A stretch of DNA of 64,000 bases from Rheum nobile (GCA_027886185.1 WOAB01000589.1:9057001-9121000); one strand, 5' to 3'; shown: positions 21,536 to 32,462, counted from the first letter of the stretch. The notes: generated by a model from the sequence alone, not told the origin. Program-made: numbers and translations.

Positions 21536-22849
21536 GAGATTATGTGAAGGGAGAAGGTTAGTAACCCGACGGCGACGAGTGGGCCGGCCAATTGCAGCTG
21601 AATCGTGGCTTCTTCCACGAACTCCCTCCTTCGCCAGCAATACCAACCACAATCTTCTTCCGCATTGGATGTCGTGGTCCGGTGTGCTTCTTCAACGGAT
21701 TCCCTGTTGGCTTGCAGGAGCGGTGAGGATGTAGAGGAAGAAACGCTCGCCTCGATCATATCCCCTTTGTATTCACAGGAGAAGAACAAACCACTGATTA
21801 GGAATAACTAGTATGGGACTCGTACAATATAAGGTAATTACATAAATAAATATAACAGTTTGCAATACTAATAAAATAAGGTTTTTTCTAGTGTGTGTCC
21901 GCACACATTTTAAAAACTCCATTTTTAGTAATAATTGTTTAATCATTAGTTAATTTTTTTTCCAAAGGGTTTATCCATTCTATTTTAGGAAATATTTTGA
22001 AGATATTTTCCTATTTTAACTTGTTAGCATGTGCCCATGAACACATACTAGAAAAAATGATAAAATAATACCTAATAGTAAAACATAATGAAAGAATTCA
22101 GAACACATAAGTTACAAGTATCTTGACCTAATAATAACATCATAACTTGAGAAGTAGATGAAGCAACGTTCACTCCTACGTACACAAAAAGAGAAATGAT
22201 TTTTTTAGACTAGTATAAATATTATTGAGTATTATACCTTGTTGTTTGACTGATTTTTTTACCTTTTTGCGACATGAACATGGTCTTGACCCAGGAAACT
22301 TATGGATTGAAACTTACGGGAAATTATATTTTGTATTTTTTTTACATTAGAAAAGAACCTTCGATACTAAATTCCAAAAGATATTTTTTTTATTTTAATA
22401 TACACAATTCTTTCGGGTATGAAGAAGTGGTGGTACATTTGTGGGGGTATTTCAAGCTAGAGTTAGAGATCTTTAATTAAAGAAGAAATTATCCATCATT
22501 TAGGATTCAACTTCAGTTAATTAGGTCTCTATTTCAAGTGATTTGTTCTATTGATTAAGTACATGGATTTCACATTTTTGAAACCAAATCACAACTGCAT
22601 CTAGCAATCTGCATTGAATCAAGCAAGAATAGCTAATCCATTTTTTAAAAGAAAGAATCCAGTCTTGTTCGCATTTGCACTAGTTCAATAGATATGAGCA
22701 ACAAACAAAGATGACTATAGATGTTTGTTTCAACTATACAAATTCAAATTCATTAGCAATAGGCCATTTGATCTGAATAGCAAATGGTATATTCTGTTGT
22801 TTGTTTCTGTAAATTATTTCTTTGAGATTCATCAATCTAAGGCTCAATA
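21536..22849. other. Unique AT-rich sequence, nothing recognised
   Basis: About 1.3 kb. The first 250 bp are GC-richer with short open stretches on the plus strand (for example 21605-21811). The rest is AT-rich, with no convincing gene, RNA or repeat. Confidence 0.4.
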
Positions 22850-23830
22850 CAACCAGAACTTTTCTTTGGTCTTCTTGAAGACTTGTTCGTCAATGATTGC
22901 CTCATTCCCGCCAGCTTTCTTGATCTTGATGTTAGCCTTCTGATACACACTGGTTCCTCTTCATACTAGTATCACATACTCAGATCAAGAAAGTAGTCAT
23001 ATGTCAAAAGAGAGAGAAGTACATGTCATGACTCATGAAACATTACATGAGAAGCTAATTGGTTACTCTAGCAGAAAATAAGTTCTCAAATATCCTATCA
23101 GTATAGTGGCAGTTCATTTGATTTGTACCACTAGTTCTTTTCGAGAAATATAGGATCTCTTCCTTTCATCATGAGCAAATCGTACATGCCCCTTCATTTG
23201 TTGAGAATTCAACCATTCTCTGTATATTCCACCACGACTCCATAACTCTTCCATGTCTTCAGAAGATGCTCGAGAATCCCAATAAATTTGGCTATCATCT
23301 CTTTCCCACACATTACAGAAATATATCAGCACATGAAGTTGATAATTACTTTAATGATAAGTTGATAATATGAAGAACTTTTTTGCAGCTTAAAAAAATA
23401 AAACATTATGCTTAGTTGAATGACCTATGAAAACACAGGAAATATGTTATTACCTTGTGTTTTTTTAGGGATGTGTAGGTCGACCATGAACTTGATCTGT
23501 CACATGATCCTTTTCAGCTGAAGCAGAAGCAAAAGTTTGATCCTTCAAAGGAACATTCCCAATTTTGTATCTGTTCAATAATTCAAAAAGTGCAAAAGAA
23601 CCTTATAACCTTCACACTCATGTTAGTAGCTAATTGGTCCATAACGAAAAAGGACGTGTTCATGAAAGAACTGATCATATTATGATGCATATGGCAACAA
23701 GAAAGATAAACACCTAGATTGGAGGCTTTCTTTGACTGATAGATAATGCTTCCAATATGGCAAAGTGGACTTGTGTGTAGTCTTTGGCTCACCTTTAAAA
23801 GCTCTAACAACAAACTCTTCACTTCTTTTA
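22850..23830 (-). pseudogene. Fragments of a multi-exon host gene
   Basis: Three or four exon-like stretches lie in a consistent minus-strand order: about 23820-23705 (EEFVVRAFKGEPKTTHK, then STLPYWKHYLSVKESLQSR), about 23585-23480 (KIGNVPLKDQTFASASAE), about 23310-23125 (DSQIYWDSRASSEDMEELW and onward to RSYISRKEL), and possibly 22945-22860 (KANIKIKKAGGNEAIIDE). AT-rich intron-like gaps separate them. The peptides look like a conserved plant protein I have met but cannot name with confidence. No start, end or complete frame is visible, and the retroelements on both sides suggest a truncated gene. It could be a functional middle portion or a pseudogene. Confidence 0.42.
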
Positions 23831-24107
23831 GTGCAAATAGGAAATTAATTTAATTACAAAAAATTGTGGTATCTCTCATTCAATATATCAAATTTCAATC
23901 ATACACTCTGCTTTATAAACATCCTAAGCTCTCAAGTTTGGGTCTCTCTCTACGAAATATCAATACATGTCCCATATCACATGGAATACAATAGTATGAC
24001 AACTATCCAACTAAGAATCATGAGATAAGCATTATTTAAAGAAAATAGGCAAGTATTTTTGTACTTCCCAATATGCACCCTCATTTGCATATGTAATCCA
24101 TTTCTTA

Positions 24108-24811
24108 TGATGAGAATCAAGGTCCCAAATGGACCCTTCTTCCCAAGAGAAGCTAGATCGTGCCTAGGCTAGAGCTTTTTCTCCTTCTTTGAGCTTGAGT
24201 GGCCTCCAATGGCCTTTGGAAAGGGAGTCTCGACTGTGAGGGAGTTGAATCACCAAGGGAGATGCCGTGAGGAGAGACGAATGGGGGAGGTGCCAAGGGA
24301 ACCTCTCTTAGAGGTTCCTTGGCCGAGATTAACTAGTCGAACAAGGGGATTATGAGCTTGAGAGATTCACACGAGTTTGATGATGGAAAGAGAGATGAGA
24401 ATGTAGAAAGCTTGAGTTGAAAGAAGATAGTGGCTGCCTAGAGGGAGATAAACTCAACCTTAGGCTTTGCCACTCTTTACTTCTTCAACTAAATGAACAA
24501 GGAAGCCAATGAGTGGCTTATATAGTTCTAGGGTTTTGGTGGACTAGGAGCTCATATGCAAATGGGTCCACATGCCCACTAATAAAAGGAAATGCATAAA
24601 TAACTATGAGTGCTAAACGCCCAACAATAGAAATATAAATGCGTGATTAACTAACAAAGGGGATAAAAGCCATAATGGCTTGGATATAGACGTGCGCACA
24701 AATGCCTTCGAGTCGAAGCATGGTCGATGCTTGAGTGTCATGGCATTGATGCACCGGCGTCTTGGTGGTCAAGGCCTTGAATCTTTGTTGATGGGTGGTT
24801 GACACTCATCA
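24108..24811 (-). repeat. 3' LTR of element E
   Basis: 704 bp, TGATGAGTGTC...GATTCTCATCA on the minus strand. Confidence 0.88.
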
Positions 24812-24824
24812 CTCTCCCCTTCTT
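24812..24824 (-). other. PPT of element E
   Basis: AAGAAGGGGAGAG on the minus strand, adjoining the LTR. It is nearly identical to the PPTs of A, B, C, G and H although the internal regions differ. Confidence 0.8.
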
Positions 24825-25330
24825 GAAGGAGAATTGTCCTCAATTCGATCATCGGGGACCGGGGGCACATATGGGCCGAAGGCCGCCACAAGGATTGCGG
24901 TGCGGGCCTTGAGAAGCGTCGGCATAAAAGCATCATCGACGAGCCTCCTTAGCACATGGGAGGCGTCACGACCGTATGGGCGAGGTTTGGAGCAGCTCTC
25001 GGCTTGAATCCATGCAAACGGTGGACGCATGTGTTCCGAAGGCCTAAAACAAGCAATCTCGGCAAGCAATTGAAAAGTTAGCCAACGGTGCGACGAATCC
25101 CTAGGGATGGCCCTAAGCAAGGCATCGGAGTGGGGGTGGCACCTAATGGCAAGGAGAATGCCGTTCCTAAATTACAGCCACCAAAGTGTCCAAAAACGAT
25201 CCACAAGGCTAGGGTCCCAAGCCAACACAATAGTACGAGGGATTCCATAGAAGTTTGCCTCGAAACCAATTGGAAAGGGAACTAGCGCGGTTGAAGTTGG
25301 CGGAAGACAAGACATTCCACGAGATCTCCT
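24825..25330 (-). pseudogene. Integrase remnant in element E
   Basis: The minus strand shows eroded pieces of a Ty3-type integrase: YGIPRTIVLAWDPSLVDRFW near 25245-25190, corresponding to the GVPRTIVSDRDVKFLSYFW segment of C, then CHPHSDALLRAI near 25130-25100 where C has HPQTDGQTE. Both catalytic positions are altered. The stretch continues open to the PPT and ends in EDNSPSRRGE, out of frame with the usual EGEDD. It marks where most of pol was deleted from the ancestor of E. Confidence 0.6.
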
Positions 25331-25348
25331 AGGGGTTACCTTGCCTTA

Positions 25349-26005
25349 TTAATATGGGATCCCTCCCCTTCTATATCCGCTGAAAAAGACCATACCTAGG
25401 TCTCCCCAAGTGGTGGATGAATGGTAAGAAGGGCCGTGAAGGCCGGGAGTGTGGAACCTAGGCAAAGGGGGCACAAGTGGTTGTGCAAGGGTATAATCCT
25501 CAAAGATGGTGACATAGCTTGTGTGTCCAAACTCAAAATGGCACTCTATAGCATCCTTAAGCAATAATGTCTTAAATGGGGATCTAAGGTCAAAAGGATC
25601 ATGCTCTCGGACAAGGGAAAAATCAGCCCAAAAATGTCTCACAAGGTCACCCAAAGTGGCGCACGCCGGGGGTAGAGGACTAAGTAGTGTCATGGGTGCA
25701 TGCAAATACAAATGAATGGAAAGCATGAAAGTGTAAGCATGACGAGGAGAGGAAAGCTCATACCTCGGAGACAAGATGTTGACAATCTTGTCTCGGTCCG
25801 TCGGGTACCACTCATCATTGGGGGAAGGGTCCACAAGGGCCATTCCACGGGCATGCATCCCCAAGGGCGCACAAGCCGCATGAGGACCGAGCGGTGAGAG
25901 CTCCATGAGGAGCGGCCGGTCCCCTTGGTAGCATGGCAACGTCGCGGCCCCCGGCGGTAGTGATGGTGGAAGCAAGGCGCACGCCTTCTTCGGTGGGCCA
26001 GCCAT
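25349..26005 (-). CDS. Element E second open frame (218 codons), unknown function
   Basis: An open frame of 218 codons overlaps the end of the first E frame by about 315 bp in another phase. The first part is Pro/Ala-rich (GPPKKACALLPPSLPPG). The second part is less biased, with aromatic-rich stretches (HAYTFMLSIHLYLHA, LGDLVRHFWADFSLVRE, DAIECHFEFGHTSYVTIFED). I recognise no retrotransposon domain in it. It probably continues the upstream frame after a frameshift near 26.0 kb rather than starting at its own ATG. It could be a captured host fragment or a fast-evolving gag-like segment. Confidence 0.45.
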   Translation of the reverse strand: MAGPPKKACALLPPSLPPGAATLPCYQGDRPLLMELSPLGPHAACAPLGMHARGMALVDPSPNDEWYPTDRDKIVNILSPRYELSSPRHAYTFMLSIHLYLHAPMTLLSPLPPACATLGDLVRHFWADFSLVREHDPFDLRSPFKTLLLKDAIECHFEFGHTSYVTIFEDYTLAQPLVPPLPRFHTPGLHGPSYHSSTTWGDLGMVFFSGYRRGGIPY

Positions 26006-26949
26006 AGGGCGCCGACCTCCATGGGGTGGGTTTGTAGAGGTCCACCAAATGGCGACAAGGAACCGCTCACGGTGATTGGCGGCGGCCAGCCAAGTCGCGG
26101 TTGTTCCAAGGGCATGACCATCATCGCGGGCGAGGGCACCGAGGCCCGGGCTTGTGCGGGCACCGATGCCAACGGGGGCGCATGCACCGTGGCCTGTGGG
26201 AGCGAACGCACCTGAGGCGGTGGAGAAGCCGGCTTCGGCGCCGACGACGGCGCAGCTCTCGGTGCCGGCTGGGACGCGAGCAAGGGGGCTAATGTGGCCA
26301 CCTCCATGGTGCTCCCAGCCTCATCGACGGCCTCGGCAATGATCTTGTCACGGCGGCCCACGGGGAGGGTGAAAGACAAAGGGGGCTGAGCAAGGCGCGC
26401 GGCAGCGGCGGGCGCGGTCGTGGCTGCGGCTGGAGTGGGAAACGGCTGCGGTGTGGCACGATTGGCCGTGGGAGGGCCCAATAAGGGGCCGACGACAATG
26501 GTGTTCAAGCTAAGTGCGACGGCGGCCACACGCGCAGCGAATGTCTCCTTCTCGCGGCGGAGCGCAGCCATTTTCGCGCGCAATGCCTCGATTGCGGCCG
26601 CCTTATGGCGGGCGGCAGCCTCCTTGACGCGGTTCTCCTCGGCAAGCCGCACGGCCACCGACTCGGTGTAATATGTGGGCGGCAGCCACCCTGCATCATG
26701 GCCTTCGGCGCGGCGGGTGGCGCGGCCACGGGGATGCGGTAGCCAATCCGGGTCACGGCGGTCTAGCGGGCGCCGGGGCTGGTCCCGGGCACGATCATAA
26801 CCCCGGTGGCCCACATCCTCCCAAGCCGCTTCCTCGTCATGGTGGCGGTTGAACTCATAGCCGACCGCGGGCCTATGGACGGAGCGGCGGTAAGGATACC
26901 CAAAGCGACGACCGTCGACATCCATGGGGTCCTCCATTTGTAGACTCAC
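25690..26949 (-). CDS. Element E first open frame (419 codons), coiled-coil and Ala/Pro-rich
   Basis: This is a GC-rich open frame at the position where gag begins in the related F; both proteins begin ME-x-PMD (here the fifth residue). Residues 1-90 are Arg/Asp/Tyr-rich. About 90-150 is a likely coiled coil (VRLAEENRVKEAAARHK, AAIEALRAKMAALRREKE). The remainder is Ala/Pro-rich and probably disordered. There is no gag core, no CCHC knuckle and no protease. The end (after about 25.95 kb) is likely out of frame with its original continuation. The coiled-coil plus Ala/Pro layout resembles the gag N-terminus of H. It may be a shortened gag that joins particles made by a helper; that is inference. 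Confidence 0.55.
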   Translation of the reverse strand: MSLQMEDPMDVDGRRFGYPYRRSVHRPAVGYEFNRHHDEEAAWEDVGHRGYDRARDQPRRPLDRRDPDWLPHPRGRATRRAEGHDAGWLPPTYYTESVAVRLAEENRVKEAAARHKAAAIEALRAKMAALRREKETFAARVAAVALSLNTIVVGPLLGPPTANRATPQPFPTPAAATTAPAAAARLAQPPLSFTLPVGRRDKIIAEAVDEAGSTMEVATLAPLLASQPAPRAAPSSAPKPASPPPQVRSLPQATVHAPPLASVPAQARASVPSPAMMVMPLEQPRLGWPPPITVSGSLSPFGGPLQTHPMEVGALWLAHRRRRAPCFHHHYRRGPRRCHATKGTGRSSWSSHRSVLMRLVRPWGCMPVEWPLWTLPPMMSGTRRTETRLSTSCLRGMSFPLLVMLTLSCFPFICICMHP

Positions 26950-28158
26950 CTACAAGAGGACACAAAGCAAACCAAGTAACCAATTCACAAGCAACAAGTA
27001 CATGAACCTAAGAAGGAAATAAAATGAAATGAGGCCTAAGACACAAGCACACACAAAGTCAATGGCTCAAGTAAGGGTTGATAAGGGAAAGCATGATATG
27101 TAACTTGCAAATTGGTAGTGGGACCAAAGAACCTTCAAACAAACCAATTTGGATTCCTTAGGCTAAGAGGAGAAAAGGCCAAAGTGCAACATAGGAGGAC
27201 AAGTCCAATGTGAAGGCAAATCGACCACCCTATGGGCCCAAAGTGACGAATTGGCAATGGTAAAGGCTAGAAGAACATGGAAGAAGGGCTTAATGGCCCA
27301 AGTTGCCAAGTGAGGGTGAGAGAGCCCACCAAGGGTTATGGCCCAATTTTAGGTGAGAAATTTTGACCTTCCCTTGCTTGACTTGTATTTTTTTTATTGG
27401 GTCTTTGCCTTTTGTTTTGACCTCTTGAATATGCTTGGCTCTTTTTTTTTCCTCTTTTTTTGTAAATGCAAGGGGCAAGGCCGAAATCTTGATGGGATTT
27501 AAATTGGATGGAGTGGGACTACAACACTTTTAATGATTGAAGAGTGGCAACAAGGGTGTTTTCTTTTTCTTATCTTTTTTGTTTTGGACGTGCCAAGTCA
27601 CTAATGTGGGGATGTGACAAGGCTTGGAGGAAGAAGAGAGGAAGGTGCCTTTACCCACTAACAAATTCGGCCACTTGTGGCAACCACTAAGAAGAATCTT
27701 TGCCAATCATCCACTACCCCATCATCCCAAAAGGACAAGGTACAATCAAGAGACAAGGGTTCGGCCATGGAAGCAAGGTGGGGGTTTGTAGGGTGGTGGT
27801 TGGAGGCAGTACGGCGGCAGAGAGGGTGGTCCGGCGGCCGGAGGTGGTGGTGGTCGCCGGAAATGGTTTTTTTTTTGGCTTTTTGGGTTTGGTTTTGGAA
27901 GGGGAACAAGGAACAACAAAGATAAACACTAAAATAGCATGTAAACATGAAAAAAAAGGCATGGAAACAAGAGAAAAACTGAGCATGCAACTTCAACACA
28001 AGACAAAAAGAAACAAGAAAAAAATTCTAGCTAGCAAGGAAGACAAAGAGCAAAACACATGGAAACATGGGAGCAACACAAGAGAACATTCTAGCTATGG
28101 AAATGAACCAACAAAAACGAAATTTTGAAAGGGAGAAGAGGACTTAGCTTGGGGTTTT

Positions 28159-28172
28159 GGCTCTTGATACCA
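28159..28172 (-). other. PBS of element E (variant)
   Basis: The minus strand reads TGGTATCAAGAGCC, identical to the F variant, 2 bp from the LTR. Confidence 0.75.
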
Positions 28173-28174
28173 AT

Positions 28175-28873
28175 TGATGAGAATCAAGGTCCCAAATGGA
28201 CCCTTCTTCCCAAGAGAAGCTAGATCGTGCCTAGGCTAGAGCTTCTTCTCCTTCTTTGAGCTTGAGTGGCCTCCAATGGCTTTTGGAAAGGGAGTCTCGG
28301 CTGTGAGGGAGTTGAATCACCAAGGGAGATGTCGTGAGGAGAGACGAATGGGGGCCAAGGGAACCTCTCTTGGAGGTTCCTTGGCCGAGATTAACTAGTC
28401 GAACAAGGGGATTGTGAGCTTGAGAGATTCACACGAGTTTGATGATGGAAAGAGAGATGAGAATGTAGAAAGCTTGAGTTGAAAGAAGATAGTGGCTGCC
28501 TAGAGGGAGATAAACTCAACCTTAGGCTTTGCCACTCTTTACTTCTTCAACTAAATGAACAAGGAAGCCAAGGAGTGGCTTATATAGTTCTAGGGTTTTG
28601 GTGGACTAGGAGCCCATATGCAAATGGGTCCACACGCCCACTAATAAAAGGAAATACATAAATAACTATGAGTGCTAAACGCCCAACAATAGAAATATAA
28701 ATGCGTGATTAACTAACAAAGGGGATAAAAGCCATAATGGCTTGGATATAGACGTGCGCACAAATGCCTTGGAGTGGAAGCATGGTCGATGCTTGAGTGT
28801 CGTGGCATTGATGCGTCGGCGTCTTGGTGGTCAAGTCCTTGAATCCTTGTTGATGGGTGGTTGACACTCATCA
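28175..28873 (-). repeat. 5' LTR of element E
   Basis: 699 bp. A TATA-like TATATAAGCC lies near 28580 on the minus strand. It lacks 5 bp present in the other copy near 24270. Confidence 0.88.
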
Positions 28874-29038
28874 TCGTATCTTATAGAAACTAATACAGGC
28901 ATAGGAGGCCAGAAATTCATGTTCTAAATTCAAGTACCATTCATAATTACATAATTCCTAATCATATATATTAGTATACGTACATAGTCGTACATATTCA
29001 GTATCCATACATGATGATACTTATTTAATGATACTAGT

Positions 29039-29868
29039 TGATGCGTAATCGATCGCTTGACTCACTCTAGTGTCAGATCGTGGTCGAAGATGAGTCTCTT
29101 GTGTAACCGGGATATATATCAGCCTTCACGGGAATGGTGGTTGAAGATCTTTTGCGCTCGAAGGACTTCGAGGGTGGGGTGAGAGGATTCGATCAACAAG
29201 TTGATCGAATGTGTTTGGTTTGATCCTTGTCGTGGATCGATTGGAATAGTCACCGGTGTTTGACGTCAAGGCTAAGGGGAGAAGGCTATACTTAACGGCA
29301 ATGCTCAACTATAATATTCAACGTAACCTAAAACAATACTAAGGCAAGGCTTATATAGCCATGCCAAGTTCGTCCATGGGCCTTATTCTCCTAATGGGCC
29401 GACGATCTTATGCATAAGAGACGCACACGCCATTAATAGAAACTACTCAAAATAGCAAGTACTAAAAGTGATTACATGCCAAAACCGGAAAGTTTCCAAA
29501 AACACAAAGTCTATGACATGAACCTCAAAATAAGCTAGGAATAGTAGAAACATAGGCTCGATGTTAGGGGGCCGAGGCAGTGTCGCCATCGCTAGGGCAT
29601 GGCGTCGCTGAGGGCAAGGCAGGCGTCGAGGGGCATCGTTGATGCAGGGCGCATGGCTGGCGCCTGGGCATCCTGGATGGCTGCGAGCGTCATGGCCTTG
29701 GAGGTGGACGCCGCAGCGGCGCTGTTGCGAGCGAGGCCCTTGGCCACGATGCTCTACGTGGCCTGGGCGGTGGCTTTGGCACGAGCTCTAGTGATGGGGC
29801 CATTGGACCTCACACTCATCATGTCCTCTTCTTCGGCCTCCGTCAATGTCAAGACCGTTGGCGTATCA
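29039..29868 (-). repeat. Solo LTR M, H-like family
   Basis: About 830 bp with TGATACGCC...TTACGCATCA ends on the minus strand. The first part in that orientation encodes a tail like that of H: SNGPITRARAKATAQAT near 29815-29760. No PBS follows at the left and no PPT precedes at the right, so it appears to be a solo LTR left by recombination between two LTRs. I could not confirm a TSD (ctagt left, ttcaa right), so the exact ends are uncertain. Confidence 0.65.
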
Positions 29869-29953
29869 TTCAACATCCAATAGTCACCATAGTGTTTATA
29901 TTTGTCTTGCATGTTTTATCATCTCTCTACTTCATAGTTTGGATGGATCTAAT

Positions 29954-31059
29954 TGATGCGGGGATTAGCCGTGAGTGGCCCGATCTAGACGCCAAGAGAC
30001 TCGTATGGAAGATGGAGGTGGAAACAAGAGAAAACACAAGAGAACAAGTTAGCAAATGATAGGAAACAAAGAAATAAACAAGGATATAGGAACAACCGAA
30101 AGATGCAATGGAGAGACCCTTGGCAAACAATGTCGCCAATAACCAAACCAATGTGCACAAACGACCTTTCCTTCTACAATCTCCCACAACGATGGACGTG
30201 TCCAAAGAGCAAGAGAAGGAGGCGAGTGAAGCCTTGGAGCACCAAGATCATAGACGAAATTGACACAACGCAAGAGCAACCTAGCAAGTTTGAATCAACT
30301 TTGAGAAAACACTCCCATGGAGCTCTCAATCTTCATAATGCATAAAGTAAAGGTTCATAACTGGAAAAAAACTGAGTTACAAAGAAACACAAAGGTCTTA
30401 AATAGCCAAAGGGGTCGGCCCATAAAAGCCCAACAAGAAACGAGACAAAAGGAGCTAAACTGGGAGAAACTCGGTCCAAGACCCGACCGAGTTGTGGGCC
30501 GAGTTTGGCTCGATGTGGTTCACTGAGAACAACTCGGCCTGGACCCGGCCGAGTTGTGGGCCGAGTCAGGAGGCTCAACTTCTGGCCTAACTTCAGAAGG
30601 TCCGTTCTCTCTCGTCCTTGATCAGAATGGAGTGATTCCAACTCCCAGAGATAGATCTTGAAGTCTAGTTTCACTCCTCAAAATTTGAGCGTGATCGGAG
30701 TTGGGAATCAGAAGATATGACAGTTTTGCTGAGAGGTCGCCATCACTAAGCACAACTCGGCCGAGTTTGGTGGGCCGAGTCAGGACCTTGGGCTTCAACT
30801 CTTGTGGTTGCCTCCCGCACTTGGCTCGGCTCGGAATGTCACCAAGGTCCTTGGTATTGGTTCCGTGAAGTACTCGACGAGGGTGGGCTCCCTTGAGACG
30901 CGAAGGTTTGCCAAGTTCTCGAGTTCCTCGTGCATACGCTTGGCTCGAGCCCTTTGTGAGTGGACCATCCCCTTCCTCAATGGCTTGGCTCGAACCCTTG
31001 TGAGTGAACCATATTTCTTTGTGTGCCACTTGGGTGAAGCCTCGGATGCTCCCGCATCA
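29954..31059 (-). repeat. 3' LTR of element G
   Basis: 1106 bp, TGATGCGGGAGC...TCCCCGCATCA on the minus strand. It encodes the last 88 codons of the G frame. It contains a 9-bp-stem palindrome AACTCGGCC...GGCCGAGTT at 30530-30554. Confidence 0.93.
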
Positions 31060-32333
31060 TTCTCCCCTTCTTGGAAAAGATTCGACCTCGAATCTAAGCT
31101 TGTATGCCTTGTACTTCGCCTTTTAGGAAAGCTTGGATTGACGCCTCTTGGAAGGCACATCTCCTCTCCGGGGTGAAACACCAAGCGGCGGCGCTCTTTG
31201 TTGGTCTTGACTGCATTGTGCTCCGCCTTGGCATGAAGTTTGTTCCTTGTGCGCTCATGCAATTCCCGAATGCACTCCACCAAGGAATGAACCAAATCAG
31301 CCACATGTGAGACGTCTTGATCTCCTGGTTCAAAGGGCACTTCTCCGGACTCCAACTTTGAGTAGAGCACACACTTCACTTCTTGTCCTGAAATCAAAGC
31401 ACTAGAAACTCCATGCAACTCCACAACTTGGTCAATACAAGGGTTAGTCACATAAGATGCATTATGGAGTTTAGGGCATGCAATGAATTCATCTTTCTTA
31501 GAGGACTTGGTCATATCAACATTGGCAAAATGAGGTCCTCTATCATGTTCACACAATTGTAATAATGTAAGCACAAATCTTCCAATGACTATATGATATC
31601 CAAACAAACATGCACACATTATTCCACTCTTCTTCCTAGACCTATGTACATGCTTAGTGATGCAAGGATCAATATAACACACATGTATGGACATAAGGAT
31701 CATATTATGAACAAGATGCATTCCACAAGACATGTATTGTGCTAAAGAAAATTGATGTATGCTTGAGTACCTAGTTCTACATGCAAGGACTGATTTTTCC
31801 ATGTGTATTGTCCTATATGGAATGACATGCTCATTTGCAAACTCAAGAGATGGAATTGGAAAGGTGGAGATAAGAGGTACTTCCCTTGCATTAGTCTCCA
31901 TTGGCACATCCTTTTTCTCTTGTTTGAGAATTGATTTCTTGGCTTCAACCTCTTCATGGGGTAGGAAAGGTAAGCTTGAAGGAACCATGTGAGTCCAGTC
32001 CATCCATGGAGTAGCCAACGTATTGCAAATACCTTGGCTATATGGTTCACAGTCGGGAAAGTTGTGACAACTCCATATTTGTTCCACCTTGATCTCCCAT
32101 TCCATGTACACATATGGTTCACTTTCGCCTCCAAAAGATGGGATTCTCACCATGGTATTGCAAATACCATCTTGCTCTTGCTCTCGGGCTCTCCTTCTTT
32201 GGAAGCCTAGATGTGGCACTTGCTCCCATTCTTCATTTTCATATGCTCGCTCGCCTTGGCTCCTCATGATAGGAACGCCTTGGGATTCCTCGGTGCATCT
32301 CGTGCTCGGGTGGCTTGGCACCGAGCCTTCCAT
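30795..32333 (-). CDS. Element G ORF (512 codons): gag fragment, integrase remnants and tail
   Basis: A single open frame stitches together pieces of a C-like polyprotein. Residues about 50-95 match the gag core start (EQDGICNTMVRIPSFGGESE, then YMEWEIKVEQIWSCHNFPD). The middle, about 100-285, is unrecognised and His/Cys/Met-rich. Residues about 290-330 resemble the integrase core (EFIACPKLHNASYVTNPCID, VVELHGVSSALISGQEVK), with catalytic positions lost. Then come an integrase C-terminal segment (CIRELHERTRNKLHAKAEH, RRRLVFHPGEEM), SRSNLFQEGEND at the PPT, and a tail in the LTR with two TRxRAK-type motifs (GSLTRVRAKPL, QRARAKRMHEELENL). No zinc knuckle, protease, RT or RNase H. Survival of a 512-codon frame suggests the product may matter for particle entry or targeting, but this is inference. 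Confidence 0.75.
   Translation of the reverse strand: MEGSVPSHPSTRCTEESQGVPIMRSQGERAYENEEWEQVPHLGFQRRRAREQEQDGICNTMVRIPSFGGESEPYVYMEWEIKVEQIWSCHNFPDCEPYSQGICNTLATPWMDWTHMVPSSLPFLPHEEVEAKKSILKQEKKDVPMETNAREVPLISTFPIPSLEFANEHVIPYRTIHMEKSVLACRTRYSSIHQFSLAQYMSCGMHLVHNMILMSIHVCYIDPCITKHVHRSRKKSGIMCACLFGYHIVIGRFVLTLLQLCEHDRGPHFANVDMTKSSKKDEFIACPKLHNASYVTNPCIDQVVELHGVSSALISGQEVKCVLYSKLESGEVPFEPGDQDVSHVADLVHSLVECIRELHERTRNKLHAKAEHNAVKTNKERRRLVFHPGEEMCLPRGVNPSFPKRRSTRHTSLDSRSNLFQEGENDAGASEASPKWHTKKYGSLTRVRAKPLRKGMVHSQRARAKRMHEELENLANLRVSREPTLVEYFTEPIPRTLVTFRAEPSAGGNHKS
31060..31072 (-). other. PPT of element G
   Basis: AAGAAGGGGAGAA on the minus strand, adjoining the 3' LTR and within the ORF (QEGEND). 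Confidence 0.85.
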
Positions 32334-32409
32334 GTGATGGGCTTCCTACATAATACATGATCAACAAACTCCAAGAAACATTTTAGGGTTAGTGAAAACA
32401 AAACAATCC

Positions 32410-32462
32410 TCACAAGTGTTTGATCACTCGTGTGTTTGATCACTCGTGTGTTTGATCACTCA
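32410..32462 (-). repeat. Triplicated 16-bp motif and stem-loop upstream of the G ORF
   Basis: The 16-bp unit TGTTTGATCACTCGTG (plus strand) occurs at 32417, 32433 and 32449 (last copy slightly altered). On the minus strand, with the neighbouring CACTTGTGAG (about 32410-32419), it forms the same CACACGAGTG...CACTTGTG inverted repeat found upstream of gag in A to D, here with a 6-nt loop. Confidence 0.65.

Larger units (their letters stand above)
24108..28873 (-). mobile_element. Element E: non-autonomous LTR retrotransposon
   Basis: LTRs 24108-24811 and 28175-28873 flank an internal region of only 3.4 kb that lacks gag core, protease, RT and RNase H. The flanking 5 bp are tctta (left) and tcgta (right), a TSD with one mismatch. 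On the minus strand the order is LTR, variant PBS (28159-28172), leader (26950-28158) homologous to that of F, a GC-rich open frame, an unrecognised second frame, an integrase remnant, PPT (24812-24824), LTR. The LTRs differ by about 2-2.5% plus a 5-bp indel. It is best explained as an internally deleted derivative of the F family carrying a private ORF and needing enzymes in trans. Confidence 0.85.

Noticed and set aside
29034..29873. TSD for solo LTR M
   Set aside because: Left ctagt and right ttcaa do not match. An alternative start at 29029 gives tttaa versus ttcaa, which is too weak to claim.
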